Shown here piece after piece: positions 16,161 through 23,423 of a DNA stretch of 37,513 bases. The position numbers and the translations under genes were made by a program. Position 1 is the stretch's first letter; every line of letters begins with the position of its first letter. This stretch comes from Candidatus Poribacteria bacterium. GTDB taxonomy: Bacteria > Poribacteria > WGA-4E > WGA-3G. Location: positions 1 through 37,513 of the forward strand of contig JAPOQK010000037.1 in assembly GCA_026710795.1 (NCBI GenBank), written 5' to 3'. The notes below the pieces were generated by a model. That model had not been told where the DNA came from. It did no database searches and was given only the letters and a program-made list of their open reading frames with translations.

Positions 16161-16275
16161 TCTAATATAACTCAAGTTGCTGCATAATGTAGCACAATCT
16201 GTTAGATTGTGTCCGAATAGACGCAAACTAACAGTTTGCGCTACAAAAAGAGACATTATATTAGAAATGGTATAA
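16161..16275. repeat. Double-hairpin dispersed repeat, copy A
   Basis: The outer ends are a perfect 10-bp inverted repeat, TCTAATATAA (16161-16170) and TTATATTAGA (16256-16265), followed by TTAGAAATGGTATAA (16261-16275). Inside are two hairpins, CACAATCT-GTT-AGATTGTG and GCAAACT-A-ACAGTTTGC-type, with edges ending in GTAGC and GCTACA. Bases 16167-16246 are the reverse complement, with few mismatches, of 17930-18008. Confidence 0.75.
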
Positions 16276-16280
16276 TATTC

Positions 16281-16316
16281 TGTCGGAGGTCGCTTCGCTC
16301 GCTCCGACCTACGAAT
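16281..16316. repeat. 36-bp exact repeat, copy 1
   Basis: Bases 16281-16316 are identical to 16517-16552. The sequence contains GTCGGAG and CTCCGAC as inverted arms around GTCGCTTCGCTCG and ends CCTACGAAT. Each copy follows one of the covarying units, and a degenerate relative lies at 572-590. Confidence 0.85.
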
Positions 16317-16322
16317 CGTGTT

Positions 16323-16485
16323 ATTTTTCTCCGTTTAAAAAAGATACAGTTTTGTGCCTTTTGTTACATAACTGTATCTTTACTATGTTGTGGTCTGGTT
16401 TTAGTTCCTGCCTGAGTTTATGGGTTGTTTTCGCCGGTTTACTGTGTAAAAAAACTTGAAAAACTGTATCTTTTGTTTTGGTTGG
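16323..16485. repeat. Covarying repeat unit 2 (word AACTGTATC)
   Basis: This unit has the same layout as unit 1: GATACAGTT (16343-16351), AACTGTATC (16370-16378) and AACTGTATC again (16462-16470), with loops and spacings within one base of unit 1. The core at 16395-16432 matches unit 1 at 36 of 38 positions. The left flank (ATTTTTCT-CCGT) and right flank (TTTGTT-TGNTTG) are also shared. Confidence 0.7.
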
Positions 16486-16516
16486 TTGTCGAAGGTCGCT
16501 TCTACAGAATGTAAGA

Positions 16517-16552
16517 TGTCGGAGGTCGCTTCGCTCGCTCCGACCTACGAAT
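16517..16552. repeat. 36-bp exact repeat, copy 2
   Basis: Identical to 16281-16316 and likewise placed just downstream (+ strand) of a covarying unit, which suggests unit plus 36-mer were duplicated together, with the double-hairpin element inserted in one copy. Confidence 0.85.
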
Positions 16553-16708
16553 GCGGTAATGTTGGATTTGTATGTGGTTGTGTTTTTCATAATGATAGTT
16601 ATTATAACACATGATGTTGAGGGTTGGAAGAGGTTGTAGATTTTGGAACAATATATATCCAATATGTTTTATGTAGTTTTCAGTTTTCAGTTTTAGGAAT
16701 TAGATCTT

Positions 16709-17881
16709 TTATGTAATTCTCGGAGAGAAGCATTTTCTATAGAGTGAAACAATCTCTTCTTGAGTTGCTTGTCGTGGGTTATTAGCTGGACTACCACTTG
16801 CAATTGCATCAGCTGCCATCTGTTCTATGACCTGTTCAAATTTCTCTTTATCAATTCCTATTTCTCCAAGCCGTGGCATCTGTATATCGGTTACAAGACG
16901 GTCAACTGCTGAAATTGCTAAATCTGCCTGCTTCATCGGAGATAACCCATCAATTGGCTCACCCATTGCGCGTGCAATATCAGCAAATCGTTGAGGAGTA
17001 CCGACAACGCTAAACTCCATTACATCAAGAAGTAAAACGGAGTTTGATAAGCCATGGTGTATATGAAAATGTGCTCCTATTGGACGGGACATACCATGAA
17101 CTAATGCCACTGACGAATTGCTGAACGCCATTCCCGCGATTGATGCACCAATCATCATGTCTGTTCGTGCGGAGATATTCTCACCATCTGCCCATGCTTG
17201 ACGTAATGAGCCTGATATCAAATGAATTGCTTTCAATGCCAGTGCATCCGTAATCGGTTGTGCGCGTTTAGAAATGTATGCCTCTATTGCATGCGTCAAT
17301 GCATCAACACCAACTGCTGCTGTCAGGTGGGGTGGTGTTGTGAGGGAAAGTAGCGGATCAACCAATGCAACTGATGCCAATAAACAAGGACTGCTTAACA
17401 TCATTTTGACATTATGATCGGTATCGGTAATTACTGTGACTTTTGATACCTCACTTCCAGTTCCACCAGTTGTTGGTATGGCAATTAAGGGGGCACCTGG
17501 ATTTGGGATTTTATCTACACCCATGTAATCTGCAAATTCACCAACATTTGTTAGTTTGACTGCAATGCCTTTGCCACAGTCAATTGCACTACCACCACCT
17601 AAACTTACAATAACGTTGCAGTTATCGGCATGGTATAGATTTAGTCCGTCAGTTACATTTTGTAGTGTAGGGTCGGGGGTGACATTAGAAAAGATAGAGG
17701 TGGCTATGCCAGCATTGTTTAGGTGTTGAGCAATTTGCTCTGCATATCCTATTTTTGCTATTCCTGGATCAGTAACAAGGAGTGCGTTTGTTCCACCGAG
17801 TCGTTTTGCTTGTTCACCGACTTGTTTAGATGCACCGACACCGGTGATTATAGTGGAAGGGATTGAGAAGGAATTATCCAA
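16709..17881 (-). CDS. Iron-containing alcohol dehydrogenase
   Basis: This is a 390-residue group III (Fe-dependent) NAD(P) alcohol dehydrogenase, normal in length. The NAD-binding motif GGGSAID is at residues 95-101 and PTTGGTGSEVS at 136-146. The metal ligands are D193 and H197 in GVDALTHAIEAY, H262 in LVHGMSRPIG and H276 in HIHHG, the same spacing as in FucO. The substrate cannot be told; lactaldehyde, butanol or glycerol-type alcohols are possible. The start is TTG at 17881, supported by AAGGA seven bases upstream. The gene is flanked by two inverted copies of the double-hairpin repeat (16167-16246 and 17930-18008) and is not obviously in an operon with purH, 163 bases upstream. Confidence 0.92.
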   Translation of the reverse strand: MDNSFSIPSTIITGVGASKQVGEQAKRLGGTNALLVTDPGIAKIGYAEQIAQHLNNAGIATSIFSNVTPDPTLQNVTDGLNLYHADNCNVIVSLGGGSAIDCGKGIAVKLTNVGEFADYMGVDKIPNPGAPLIAIPTTGGTGSEVSKVTVITDTDHNVKMMLSSPCLLASVALVDPLLSLTTPPHLTAAVGVDALTHAIEAYISKRAQPITDALALKAIHLISGSLRQAWADGENISARTDMMIGASIAGMAFSNSSVALVHGMSRPIGAHFHIHHGLSNSVLLLDVMEFSVVGTPQRFADIARAMGEPIDGLSPMKQADLAISAVDRLVTDIQMPRLGEIGIDKEKFEQVIEQMAADAIASGSPANNPRQATQEEIVSLYRKCFSPRIT

Positions 17882-17929
17882 TATATTTTCCTTTGCAAAA
17901 TTAAATTTACGATATTATGATAACCCAAA

Positions 17930-18008
17930 TTGTAGCGCAAACTGTTCGTTTGCGTCTATTCGAACACAATCTAACAGATTGTGCTACATGGGTAGCAACT
18001 TGAGTTAT
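17930..18008. repeat. Double-hairpin dispersed repeat, copy B (inverted relative to A)
   Basis: It carries GCGCAAACTGTTCGTTTGCG and CACAATCTAACAGATTGTG hairpins in tandem. The reverse complement matches 16167-16246 closely, including the edge CATAACTCAAGTTGCT. The flanks form a weak inverted repeat (ATAACCCAAATTG against CAACTTGAGTTAT). It lies between purH and the alcohol dehydrogenase gene and could also act as an intercistronic hairpin. Confidence 0.8.
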
Positions 18009-18044
18009 GATATAGACACAAAAGGAAGATATAATGACACGATT

Positions 18045-19607
18045 CTAATGACGAAAATGACGGACACCCGTGAAAACCATCGCAATGTTGTAGGAGTCTG
18101 CGGTTTCAATGACAGATTCATCATTAACTGACCCTCCAGGTTGAATTATAGCGCGGATACCTGCATCACCCGCTATCTCTACACCATCAGGAAATGGGAA
18201 GAATGCATCTGAGGCTAATATCGCGTCTTTTGCCTTTTCACCTGCCTTACGGACAGCGATGATTGCAGCATCAACACGACTCATCTGTCCTGCTCCGATG
18301 CCTACGGTTTGTGTGTCTTGTGCAAGAAGGATACAGTTGGATTTGACATGCTTACATGCCTTCCATGCAAAAAGCAAGGATTCTATCTCTTCCTCTGTAG
18401 GTTTCCGTTTGGAAACAAATTGTAAATCACTTTTTTCTAAACTATATATATCCTGATCTTGAATAAGTACTCCGCCTGTCACATTACGGATTTGTGGAAT
18501 TTGTTGAGGAGACGTAAGTTTCCCACTTTCAAGTATCCGACGATTTTCTACACGTGATAAGGCATGAAGTGCTTTATCAGTATAACTTGGTGCAATTACA
18601 GCCTCAATTTTCACTCCTGGTTTTGCTGCATCGCGTATTGTGTTAGCAGTCTGAATTGTCACTTTACGATTTAATCCTACAATAGAACCAAACGCGGAAG
18701 TTCTATCACATTCAAGTGCATTTGTGAAGGCTTCTCCAAGATTGGCTGCGGATGCAAGTCCACATGGATTATTATGTTTTATGATTGCACAGGTTGGTGT
18801 ATTAAAGTCCTTGACAATCTCTAACGCAGCATCTAAATCAAGGATATTGTTGAATGATAGTGGCGGTCCGTTGAGTTGCTTTGCCCATGCAGCACAAGGT
18901 GGTAGTTCAGTTTCAGTTCTATAGAAGGCAGCATTTTGGTGTGGGTTCTCACCATATCTCAACGACGCTGCTTTATGATAACGCACTGTAAGTGCTTCAC
19001 CAAAACCATCATCATTTTCCAAATTGTCAAGATAATTGGAAATCGCATTGTCGTAATGTGAGGTATGTAAGAATGCCTTTCTTGCTAATTCAAATCTCAT
19101 GTTTTCAGAGATACAGCCATCATTGTCATTTAATTCCGAGATAATCTGTGAATATTGGTTTGGACTCGTTAGAACTGTAACGTGTTTGTAGTTTTTTGCT
19201 GCTGCGCGAATCATCGTCGGTCCACCGATGTCAATATTCTCTATTGCTTCTTCAAGGGAGACATTAGGTTTTGCTATAGTTTCTTCAAACGGATAGAGAT
19301 TGCATATTACCATATCAATCTGCCGAATTCCTGACTCAGTGGCTTGTGTTGCATGTTCATCATTATCCCATTGTGCCAGTAATCCCGCATGTATTTTGGG
19401 GTGAAGTGTCTTAACCCTTCCATCTAACATCTCTGGAAATCCTGTGTAGTCAGATACATCAATAATCTCAATACCTGCTTCCCGTAAGTGTCTGGCGGTG
19501 CCTCCTGTGGATAGGATTTCTACACCGTGCTTGACGAGGAGATTTACAATATCTAATAAATCCGTTTTATCATAAGTACTAATCAGAGCGCGCTCAATTT
19601 TTCTCAT
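18045..19607 (-). CDS. purH: Bifunctional AICAR formyltransferase/IMP cyclohydrolase PurH
   Basis: PurH catalyses the last two steps of de novo purine synthesis: formylation of AICAR from 10-formyl-THF and ring closure to IMP. Residues 1-200 are the cyclohydrolase domain (ALISTYDKTDLLDIV, LSTGGTARHLREAGI, DGRVKTLHPKIHAGLL, NIDIGGPTMIRAAAKN). The rest is the transformylase domain, with RYGENPHQNA (217-226) and the catalytic Lys-His in IIKHNNPCG (K277, H278). The length of 520 is typical. The C-terminus ends GVRHFRH as expected. The gene appears monocistronic; its Shine-Dalgarno sequence (AAAGG) is unusually close to the ATG. Confidence 0.97.
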   Translation of the reverse strand: MRKIERALISTYDKTDLLDIVNLLVKHGVEILSTGGTARHLREAGIEIIDVSDYTGFPEMLDGRVKTLHPKIHAGLLAQWDNDEHATQATESGIRQIDMVICNLYPFEETIAKPNVSLEEAIENIDIGGPTMIRAAAKNYKHVTVLTSPNQYSQIISELNDNDGCISENMRFELARKAFLHTSHYDNAISNYLDNLENDDGFGEALTVRYHKAASLRYGENPHQNAAFYRTETELPPCAAWAKQLNGPPLSFNNILDLDAALEIVKDFNTPTCAIIKHNNPCGLASAANLGEAFTNALECDRTSAFGSIVGLNRKVTIQTANTIRDAAKPGVKIEAVIAPSYTDKALHALSRVENRRILESGKLTSPQQIPQIRNVTGGVLIQDQDIYSLEKSDLQFVSKRKPTEEEIESLLFAWKACKHVKSNCILLAQDTQTVGIGAGQMSRVDAAIIAVRKAGEKAKDAILASDAFFPFPDGVEIAGDAGIRAIIQPGGSVNDESVIETADSYNIAMVFTGVRHFRH

Positions 19608-19670
19608 ACCTTTATATAATCCATTATCTCTATTTAGAATTGTTAGTTGACTTGTATAGAATGTAGCATT

Positions 19671-20951
19671 TTATGTGATATATCTGGGAAAACCGAAACC
19701 ATCATTTGCTACGTGACTTCGTGCGGGTATCTGTGCGCGGGTTGGTATAATAAGATCCATCTCAGATGTATTTTCAATGACTGTGCCATCACCGATCCGA
19801 ACTTCATCCCCAATCATTATTTTACCTGGATGTTCAGAAGCACCACGAATAGTTCCAATAACGACCGACGAACCGATACGGCACCTCTGATCAATCTCAA
19901 CAAAACCGTATATTTCAGTATTTGTACCAATTGTGGTGTAGTCAGCAATTTGGACAGGACCGAGAAGACTTGTGTCTGTACCAATTTCAACAAAATCACC
20001 AATAACAGGGTGTCGTTGTTTTACTTTGACACTCAACCCACCAAGAGTGCATGGATATATGACACATCCAGAACCGATAATGCCTGTTTGTCCAGTCGTC
20101 ACACCACGGTGAGGATGCTCAAGTAAATTGGCATCACCAATTTGTGTTTCCGGATGTAAATCTGCTTGATAATACCGTCCACCCAGTTCGGAAATTGCAC
20201 GAGGTAATAGTGGTACAGGAACCCTGTGTAGGTCTGCATTATCATTTGGTGCCTCAACACGTGTCAATGCATGTGCAACATCGTGGTAAAATAGCACGCG
20301 CCACCCAGGATATGTGCTAACTACCAATTGAAGTTGATATTCAAAAACGGAGCCAAGGTTCAATGTGCCGAGAAAATCTTGATATGGGTCAAAACTACGT
20401 TCTTTGATAGCGTTGTCAATTTCTGAACGAAAATCAAGTGCTGCAAGTTTTTCACGCGAGATTCCGTTGTGAAGTAGATAAGCATCCCATACAGCGGGAT
20501 CTTTGAGCGATGCAAAACGATTCCAGAGGGCGCGGCTTTTCAAACGAGGAAGTTCCCAGAGAAGTGAGAAGACGGTTTCAAGTGCTGCACCAAGATGCGA
20601 TTCGTCACGTACCGCTAAAAACGACTGCACTACCATTGCATACAACTGATCTGCAACCTCCTCAATCGCTTCAGAAAATTCACGCTTCTGATTCTCCAAC
20701 TGTGGTGCATTGTGTGAACCTGGAGCAACACACTCCAAGAGATTACCTAAAACAGTTTCAAGAATATCGCGATTGACAAATCCCCGACCTGAACGTTGTG
20801 ATAAACCTTCTCGACTTGTACTATCTATCCTTAAGGCATTTAGATCTGACTTGCTATAGATCGGACGAAGTCGTTCAAGCGTTTTGGCAAGAAGCGGTTT
20901 TTTACGTTGTTCATACAAGGAATCAAAAATAGTAGTTTCAGACATATTCAA
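19671..20951 (-). CDS. Serine O-acetyltransferase-like hexapeptide-repeat protein with long N-terminus
   Basis: The C-terminal part (about 230-426) is a left-handed beta-helix of the CysE family: FYHDVAHAL, DLHPETQIGD, LEHPHRGVTTGQTGIIG (the catalytic-His region), then hexapeptide turns such as IGDFVEIGTDTSLLGPVQIADYTTIG. CysE makes O-acetylserine from serine and acetyl-CoA for cysteine synthesis. The N-terminal 230 residues are helical, longer than the usual 70-140-residue bundle. The transferase helix continues past the normal end with five or more extra coils, so the substrate may differ. ATG 20951 or 20945 are equally possible starts; neither has a clear Shine-Dalgarno sequence. It lies 92 bases after the Ldh-family dehydrogenase gene in a cluster of amino- and hydroxy-acid enzymes. 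Confidence 0.75.
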   Translation of the reverse strand: MNMSETTIFDSLYEQRKKPLLAKTLERLRPIYSKSDLNALRIDSTSREGLSQRSGRGFVNRDILETVLGNLLECVAPGSHNAPQLENQKREFSEAIEEVADQLYAMVVQSFLAVRDESHLGAALETVFSLLWELPRLKSRALWNRFASLKDPAVWDAYLLHNGISREKLAALDFRSEIDNAIKERSFDPYQDFLGTLNLGSVFEYQLQLVVSTYPGWRVLFYHDVAHALTRVEAPNDNADLHRVPVPLLPRAISELGGRYYQADLHPETQIGDANLLEHPHRGVTTGQTGIIGSGCVIYPCTLGGLSVKVKQRHPVIGDFVEIGTDTSLLGPVQIADYTTIGTNTEIYGFVEIDQRCRIGSSVVIGTIRGASEHPGKIMIGDEVRIGDGTVIENTSEMDLIIPTRAQIPARSHVANDGFGFPRYIT

Positions 20952-21043
20952 TTTGGGATGTGCAAATTACTGTGTGAAAGAATGTAAGCAATGTTCCCAG
21001 TCCTTTCCTTTCTGCCTTCACCAAGTTATACAACCGTTCCGCA

Positions 21044-22021
21044 TTAGAATGGTGCAGGAATTCCAACACGTTCAGCTACATTTTTTAACTGTTCTTGATG
21101 TCCATCGCTAATTGGAATACCGATTTCAGACCATTCCTGTTCACGTTCCCATTCTAATCCACCGGGAAGATCTGCTCTGTCATAGCCGGGAGCTGGCTGC
21201 ATCTGACGCGCATCTTCAATATGTTGGTCCATCTCTGCTTTAAATTCATCAAGTGGACGGAATCGTGAAATGTCAATTGCAACGATGAATGCTCCCTGAT
21301 TCGCACCTTCCCATATTGTTGGAGGATCCGGTGGTTTATCGAATAGCCATATACCTGCCATCATGCCACCAAGTGCATGACTGACATGACTTAAACCCAA
21401 CATCTTGAAGTAGGCAGCGGGACTCTGTTTAAATGCTTGCTCAAACGGCTGATTGGTATCAATTCCGATTGCCATGTCTACGACTATGGGTGGTTGATTT
21501 CCAGCAGGTATAGCAAAACTCATCGGTGAGGCACCAGTTGCAGTTGCTATCATTCCACCTGGGTTGTGACGAAAACGGTGACATGAAACCGCAAAACCCA
21601 CTAAATCCTCTTCAAGCGCGAGTCGTGTATACTTGCCAGCACTTCCAAAGTGGAAGTGATTCCGACTGGTTGCTGCACCTAATCCCATTTCTTTTGCTTT
21701 TGCTACTGCTGCCTTTGCAGCATGAAATGAGGCAAAGTGTCCCATTCCACCATCCCCGTCAAAGACCGCTGTGGTTGGGGATTCATCAATACAACGGACA
21801 TTTGGACGTGGATTTACTTTACCGTCAAGCATCATTCCCACATATCCTGGTGTTTGGCGCGTGCCATGACTAAATACTCCACGCAGATCAGTGAGAACTA
21901 ATAGGTTGGCAATGTGTGCAGCGTCTTCTTCGGAAGTTCCAGCCTTCTGAAATAATTCACTTATGAATCCGCGCATTGTATCTGGCATAACACGGATGAA
22001 TTCTTTTGGTACTACATTCAT
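21044..22021 (-). CDS. Ldh-family (malate/L-lactate/sulfolactate-type) oxidoreductase
   Basis: This 325-residue protein belongs to the type-2 malate/L-lactate dehydrogenase (YlbC/ComC/AllD) family, NAD(P)-dependent enzymes that oxidise 2-hydroxyacids and are unrelated to classical Rossmann-fold dehydrogenases. Key blocks are SHGTRQTPGYV near residue 52, FDGDGGMGHFASFHAA, RNHFHFGSAGKY (the usual SNHFG substrate region) and an IPAGN-QPPIVVDMA stretch. It is slightly shorter than the usual 340-350 residues. Its start lies 3 bases after the stop of the upstream aminotransferase, so the two are surely cotranscribed. A hydroxyacid to oxoacid to amino acid route shared with that aminotransferase is a reasonable inference; the substrate is unknown. 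Confidence 0.88.
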   Translation of the reverse strand: MNVVPKEFIRVMPDTMRGFISELFQKAGTSEEDAAHIANLLVLTDLRGVFSHGTRQTPGYVGMMLDGKVNPRPNVRCIDESPTTAVFDGDGGMGHFASFHAAKAAVAKAKEMGLGAATSRNHFHFGSAGKYTRLALEEDLVGFAVSCHRFRHNPGGMIATATGASPMSFAIPAGNQPPIVVDMAIGIDTNQPFEQAFKQSPAAYFKMLGLSHVSHALGGMMAGIWLFDKPPDPPTIWEGANQGAFIVAIDISRFRPLDEFKAEMDQHIEDARQMQPAPGYDRADLPGGLEWEREQEWSEIGIPISDGHQEQLKNVAERVGIPAPF

Positions 22022-22024
22022 ATT

Positions 22025-23167
22025 TTAATCCATTGAATTTTTTAATACCTCTTGGACGGCAGTTACACCCGCACCAAGTGGTACATCATAACCCATTTCT
22101 GCTATACCTCTTTCAAACGCAGATATAGCAACAATTACATCGTTTTCATTCATCCAACCCAAGTGGGCAATACGTACGATTTTTCCAGATAAATTTCCTT
22201 GTCCACCTGCATACGTAATACCATGTTTCTCACGCATCATTTTGACAAATACCTTCCCATCAAATTCTTCTGGTAAACGGATTGAAGTTAAAGTATTCGC
22301 TGGTGATGTTGCAAACAGTGGAAGTCCGATTGCTTTGATAGCACTACGGGTTGCGATAGCCATTCTGTTATGTCGGCAAATTGTTTCTTGAATCCCATCT
22401 TCACAGATGCGATTGAGTGCATATTGTAATGCTGCGAGAAGCGTAACAGCGGGTGTAAACGGAACTGAACCTTCAATACCACGTTCATGTGCTTTTCGGT
22501 AATCTAAGTAGTATTTTGGTAGGTTAGATCGGTTAACAGCCTTCCATGCACGTTGATTAAGTGCTGCAAATGCAAGTCCAGGTGGAGTCATCAATCCTTT
22601 TTGTGAACAGGAAACAACAACATCCACACCCCAATTGTCCATCTGTAAATCATCTGCACCGAGTGCACTGACAGCATCAACAACCAGTAATGTTTGTGTA
22701 GATTTTGTCATATCTGCTAGGGCTTCAATGTCGTGCAAAGCACCAGTTGATGTTTCGCATAGTGTTGCAAATACTGCTTTCGCTTCAGGATGCGTGGATA
22801 ACGTAGATTCAACTATTTCAGGTGCAACTGAATCTCCCCATCTTACATCAATAGGAATTACCTGTACACCATAAGCTTCACAGATTTCTGACCACCTTTC
22901 CCCAAATTTGCCACTACGAATAACTATAACTTTGTCATCTTTACAAAGTAAGTTTGCTACTGCACCGTCCATTGCACCAGTACCAGATGAAGTCAAGAAA
23001 AGCACATCGTTATCTGTTTGGAAAACGTGTTTCATTTTCTTTAAAACATCTTTGATTAGCGCAACAGTATCCTCACTTCGATGGTAATCGATCGGCTGCG
23101 ACATTGCTAATAACGCATCTGGTGGAATTGGTGTCGGACCTGGTGTAAAGAGATGACTTTTTTTCAT
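22025..23167 (-). CDS. Class V aminotransferase (alanine/serine-glyoxylate type)
   Basis: This 380-residue PLP enzyme belongs to the alanine-glyoxylate/serine-pyruvate aminotransferase group. The N-terminus FTPGPTPIPPDAL is typical. SSGTGAMDGAVANL (60-73) is the phosphate-binding region, D164 in VVDAVSALG contacts the pyridine nitrogen, and K190 in SCSQKGLMTPPGLA is the Schiff-base lysine. RIAHLGWM near the C-terminus carries the carboxylate-binding Arg. Likely donors are alanine or serine, acceptor glyoxylate or pyruvate. The gene is tightly packed: 7 bases after the preceding 71-residue protein and 3 before the Ldh-family dehydrogenase. Confidence 0.93.
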   Translation of the reverse strand: MKKSHLFTPGPTPIPPDALLAMSQPIDYHRSEDTVALIKDVLKKMKHVFQTDNDVLFLTSSGTGAMDGAVANLLCKDDKVIVIRSGKFGERWSEICEAYGVQVIPIDVRWGDSVAPEIVESTLSTHPEAKAVFATLCETSTGALHDIEALADMTKSTQTLLVVDAVSALGADDLQMDNWGVDVVVSCSQKGLMTPPGLAFAALNQRAWKAVNRSNLPKYYLDYRKAHERGIEGSVPFTPAVTLLAALQYALNRICEDGIQETICRHNRMAIATRSAIKAIGLPLFATSPANTLTSIRLPEEFDGKVFVKMMREKHGITYAGGQGNLSGKIVRIAHLGWMNENDVIVAISAFERGIAEMGYDVPLGAGVTAVQEVLKNSMD

Positions 23168-23174
23168 GTTTTAC

Positions 23175-23390
23175 CTAAGCTGTCCCTACTGCCCCAGGTG
23201 ATTTACCTTCAACATTTAGGACAACCCATTCCCTACTAAGAAGTTGAAGCAGTGAGACAATTGCTTCGCGTTGTCCTGCACTGTCCATCGGAACTTCTAT
23301 TGTAAGAGTTGCGAACTCCTCTTTTTGCACCTCTCCATCTTTGTCAAACTTCATCGGTGTAATTTGAATCTTTTTCAGTTTTGCATCCAT
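23175..23390 (-). CDS. Small conserved-looking hypothetical protein
   Basis: This 71-residue protein lies between the Gfo/Idh and aminotransferase genes. ATG 23390 is preferred because GGAGGA is at 23401-23406, ten bases upstream; the in-frame TTG at 23408 overlaps that Shine-Dalgarno sequence. The sequence is mixed alpha/beta (MDAKLKKIQITPMKFDKDGE, a strand ATLTIEVPMDSAG, a helix EAIVSLLQLL). No cysteine, signal or known motif is visible. Tight spacing on both sides implies operon membership, possibly as a small accessory protein. I do not recognise the family. Confidence 0.7.
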   Translation of the reverse strand: MDAKLKKIQITPMKFDKDGEVQKEEFATLTIEVPMDSAGQREAIVSLLQLLSREWVVLNVEGKSPGAVGTA

Positions 23391-23423
23391 ATAATATAAA
23401 TCCTCCAAATATAATAATAGAAT

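Larger units (their letters stand above)
15887..16708. other. Repeat-rich intergenic cluster
   Basis: No protein gene is supported in these 822 bases. In order they hold a likely promoter (15905-15932), repeat unit 1 (15964-16128), a double-hairpin element (16161-16275), a 36-bp repeat (16281-16316), repeat unit 2 (16323-16485) and a second exact copy of the 36-bp repeat (16517-16552). The remaining bases to 16708 are AT-rich and end just after the stop codon of the alcohol dehydrogenase gene, which reads toward this cluster. Confidence 0.7.

Noticed and set aside
16321..16662. 113-codon open frame on the minus strand in the repeat cluster
   Set aside because: It spans covarying unit 2 and a 36-bp repeat. 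Unit 1 translated in the same relative frame is also open and partly similar (KTTHK-RQELKP), so coding cannot be wholly excluded, but the covarying paired words and lack of a start signal favour a non-coding repeat.
19647..20126. 159-codon open frame opposite the serine acetyltransferase-like gene
   Set aside because: It is antisense to the hexapeptide-repeat region, whose regular codon pattern keeps the opposite frame open; no family features.
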